A model generated the notes under the pieces. It was not told where the DNA came from. It was given only the letters and a program-made list of their open reading frames with translations, and made no database searches. From assembly GCA_030452985.1 (NCBI GenBank), contig JAKDLG010000013.1, positions 1 through 61,458 on the forward strand: a stretch of 61,458 nucleotides of DNA, read 5' to 3'. Shown one piece after another: positions 59,568 through 61,458 of the stretch. This stretch comes from Humibacillus sp. GTDB taxonomy: Bacteria > Actinomycetota > Actinomycetes > Actinomycetales > Dermatophilaceae. The position numbers were made by a program, and so were the translations under genes. Each line of letters begins with the position of its first letter. Positions within the stretch are counted from its first letter, which is position 1.

Positions 59568-60416
59568 TCAACGAATCGAGAAAACTTCCAGAGTTTCGGG
59601 TGGATGGGCGATCGCGTCCTGCGCCTCCACCAGCAACATCTCGTCGGAACCACGGCTGAAGGTCTTCTCGAGCACCGCGTACATCGTGGCCGCCGTGCGC
59701 GCGAGAGCCACCTTCGGTCCGTCGGTCAGGTGGTGGGCGAGGAACACCGCGGCAGTGACGTCGCCGCCGCCTCGCACCGTCATGGGCAACAGCGGTGTCG
59801 ACACGATCCACGCGCCCTCCCCAGTGACGCAGGCCATGGCGATGACCCCGTCCGGGGTGTCGTCGACCAGCACGCTCGTGACGAGCACGACTTCGGGCCC
59901 CCTGGCGCGCACTTCGTCGGCGGCCGCGAGCAGGTCGTCGCCGGTGTGCAGCGACCGCCCCACGAGATACTCGAGCTCGAACTGGTTGGGCGTCACGATG
60001 TCGGCGTGCGGCACGACCGCGTCGCGCAGGAACTCCGGGATGCCCTCGCGCACGAAGAAGCCGCGCCCGACGTCACCCATCACCGGGTCGCAGCAGTAGA
60101 TCGCCGCCGGGTTGGCCTCTTTGACGCGGGCCACCGCATCAAGCACCACGTCGGCCACCGGCTCGGCCCCGAGGTAGCCCGACAACACGGCGTCGATGGT
60201 GGGGAAGGCGCCCCGCTCCTCCACCCCGTTGATCACCTCGGCCACGTCGCCCGGCGCGATCAAGGGCCCCCGCGTCGAGCCGTATCCGGTGTGGTTCGAG
60301 AAGGTCACGGTGAGCACGGGGTAGACCTCGTGCCCGAGCCGCTGCAACGGGAAAACGGCAGCTGAGTTGCCGGCGTGGCCATAGGCGACGTGGGACTGGA
60401 TCGAGAGGATCTTCAC
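59568..60416 (-). CDS. pdxY: Pyridoxal kinase
   Basis: A 282-residue ribokinase-fold enzyme that phosphorylates pyridoxal in vitamin B6 salvage. ILSIQSHVAYGHAGNSAAVF, NHTGYGSTRGP, CDPVMGDVGRGFFV, TPNQFELEYLVGR and the catalytic-loop RGGGDVTAAVFLAHHL are all PdxY landmarks; the usual GTGD is GGGD here. A GTG at 60414-60416 is used, since the fold begins at the next residue and TACCCT lies seven bases upstream, suitable for a leaderless mRNA. A strong terminator follows. Divergent from the rhodanese gene. Confidence 0.9.
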   Translation of the reverse strand: MKILSIQSHVAYGHAGNSAAVFPLQRLGHEVYPVLTVTFSNHTGYGSTRGPLIAPGDVAEVINGVEERGAFPTIDAVLSGYLGAEPVADVVLDAVARVKEANPAAIYCCDPVMGDVGRGFFVREGIPEFLRDAVVPHADIVTPNQFELEYLVGRSLHTGDDLLAAADEVRARGPEVVLVTSVLVDDTPDGVIAMACVTGEGAWIVSTPLLPMTVRGGGDVTAAVFLAHHLTDGPKVALARTAATMYAVLEKTFSRGSDEMLLVEAQDAIAHPPETLEVFSIR

Positions 60417-60493
60417 CAGCCCGAGGGTAGTGCCGAAGGCGCTTGTCGGCCCGGTTCTCCTGTGCCCATTCGGTGGCATGGGAGAATGCCGAC

Positions 60494-60820
60494 ATGAGCG
60501 AAATCCCCACCACGACCGTCTCAGACGTTGCTGACGACGCCGTCGTCATCGACGTTCGCGAGACCAACGAATGGGTGGCCGGTCACGCCCCGAGTGCCAT
60601 CCACATCCCGCTGGGGGACCTCCCCGCACGACTCGACGACCTGCCTGACACGGATGCCGGGCCGGTCGCCGTGGTCTGTCGCAGCGGCGGCCGGTCGGGA
60701 CGGGCCGTCGCCTGGCTGGCCCAGCAGGGGTTCGACGTCGTCAACCTCGAGGGCGGCATGAAGGCCTGGCACGCTGCCGGCAAGCCGCTGGCCGGTGGCG
60801 ACGGCAGCGTCATCCTCTGA
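60494..60820 (+). CDS. Single-domain rhodanese-like sulfurtransferase
   Basis: A 108-residue protein with one rhodanese domain: VVIDVRETNEWVAGHAPSAI, HIPLGDLPARL and the active-site loop CRSGGRSGR with nucleophile Cys62, ending NLEGGMKAWHAAGKPL. It transfers sulfane sulfur to acceptors such as cyanide, thiols or persulfide carriers. The loop length is typical of GlpE/PspE-like proteins. The ATG follows GGGAGA. The next gene begins about 20 bases later, so the two are probably cotranscribed. Confidence 0.9.
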   Translation: MSEIPTTTVSDVADDAVVIDVRETNEWVAGHAPSAIHIPLGDLPARLDDLPDTDAGPVAVVCRSGGRSGRAVAWLAQQGFDVVNLEGGMKAWHAAGKPLAGGDGSVIL

Positions 60821-60842
60821 CCCTGTGACTCGAGGGGCTCCG

Positions 60843-61376
60843 GTGACTCGGCGGGCGCGAGGTCGGGGCGCGAGGGCCTGCGGCGAACCCGTCGCGGAAT
60901 CGACCCCACGTGCCAGCCGCCGCCCTGGCGGGCCAACGGTTCCGGGCGCGGCATCCCGGCTCGTCAGCACCCTCGCCGCGCCGTGGGCAGCCCCGGCTAC
61001 GGTCGCAGTGATGGGCGTGGGTGGGTGCGTCTTCGTCGCACTCAACGACCCCACCACTGCCGGCGGCCTGGTGCCCCCCTGCCCGACGAAGACGTTGTTC
61101 GGCATCACCTGCCCCGGCTGTGGCACGGCGCGGATGCTCTTCTGCCTGCTGCACGGCGACGTGGTCTCGGCCGCCCATTACAACGCGCTCGCCCTGCTCG
61201 CCCTACCCCTGCTGCTCTGGTCGTACTTCGCCTGGGTCTGGTCGAGGGCGCGGCGACGACCGCTGCCCCGGTGGCAGGACTGGCGCTGGTCACCGGCGCT
61301 CGCCGCCGGCCTGCTGGCCCTCTGGTTCGTGGCGCGCATGCTGCCGATGGAACCATTCGCCACGCTACGGGTCTGA
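60843..61376 (+). CDS. DUF2752 membrane protein
   Basis: A 177-residue protein. After an Arg-rich N-terminus come about three or four helices, with the DUF2752 signature FGITCPGCGTARMLFCLLHG (a CPxCG-like pair) between the first two. The family's function is unknown to me; it often neighbours CD225/DUF4190-type and other small membrane proteins. A GTG at 60843 with GAGGGG is chosen; GTG at 60825 is an in-frame alternative. Confidence 0.82.
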   Translation: MTRRARGRGARACGEPVAESTPRASRRPGGPTVPGAASRLVSTLAAPWAAPATVAVMGVGGCVFVALNDPTTAGGLVPPCPTKTLFGITCPGCGTARMLFCLLHGDVVSAAHYNALALLALPLLLWSYFAWVWSRARRRPLPRWQDWRWSPALAAGLLALWFVARMLPMEPFATLRV

Positions 61377-61418
61377 TCATGACAGCATCGACCGCAACCC
61401 GAGCAGACTGAGGAACCG

Positions 61419-61458
61419 ATGGAACCGAACCGCCCCGACGACCCGAGCTGGATGCCGC
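61419..61458 (+). CDS. Start of a further gene, cut by the window end
   Basis: An ATG at 61419 with AGGA upstream opens MEPNRPDDPSWMP before the window ends. A Pro/Asp-rich start after a DUF2752 gene is typical of small membrane proteins of the CD225 (dispanin) or DUF4190 type, but too little is visible to decide. Confidence 0.35.
   Translation, partial: MEPNRPDDPSWMP

Noticed and set aside
1..61458. tRNA genes, rRNA genes or CRISPR arrays
   Set aside because: Reading both strands I found no T-loop-like GGTTCGAnTCC with a matching acceptor stem, no rRNA sequence and no regularly spaced repeats.

Overview
The window is high-GC DNA with frequent GTG starts, several probably leaderless genes and Actinomycetota-type families (LCP, DUF222/HNH, DUF5937 ArsR-like, GAP, DUF2752, WxxxxxxxxxEH-type B12 photoreceptor). 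It most resembles a Micrococcales chromosome, perhaps Intrasporangiaceae; that placement is inference. Nearly all of it is chromosomal. I see no tRNA, rRNA, CRISPR array, prophage or intact transposase.

Layout. 0-2.2 kb: the edge of a formate/nitrite transporter gene and an LCP cell-wall ligase. 2.2-11.7 kb: a divergent light/B12 locus. The leftward operon carries an SRPBCC protein, a CarH/LitR-type MerR-B12 photoreceptor and precorrin-6A reductase. The rightward operon carries an FAD oxidoreductase, DUF1365, a cyclopropane-fatty-acid-synthase-like methyltransferase, photolyase, a CPBP membrane protein and an SDR-TspO fusion. The promoter between them has two TnnACA sites exactly 11 bp apart, as CarH tetramers need. 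12.3-18.5 kb: a membrane protein split by a one-base frameshift, an SDR, a LysE exporter and a DUF222/HNH protein. 18.5-25.2 kb: a block bracketed by two copies of a 46-47 bp direct repeat. It holds decayed genes, a translationally coupled pair of MutS-like ATPases, a universal stress protein and a histidine phosphatase.

25-42 kb: MFS/ArsR-like pair, remnants, DUF3800, ThrE-type exporter, a second carrier, DUF1269, an atypical SDR, AI-2E transporter, TetR/DHA2 efflux pair, methyltransferase, a B12-binding protein and an aminobutyraldehyde dehydrogenase. 42-47.5 kb: class II amidotransferase and an ABC transporter plus NarL-type two-component system. 47.6-54.2 kb: SDR, GyrI-like protein, ArsR-VOC operon with a perfect palindrome in its promoter, GAP protein, a secreted protein, and a PadR-membrane protein pair with three TGACTAG boxes. 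54.2-61.5 kb: a decayed zinc-type oxidoreductase, FrnE-like DsbA, an Orc/Cdc6-like AAA ATPase, a lipoprotein, pyridoxal kinase, rhodanese and DUF2752.

The best leads are the CarH-controlled membrane/DNA photoprotection locus with its TspO fusion and B12 gene, the MutS-like ATPase pair inside direct repeats, a palindromic repeat family found in two convergent intergenic gaps, and an over-represented octamer (GGATGCCG) whose absence marks out three candidate acquired segments.
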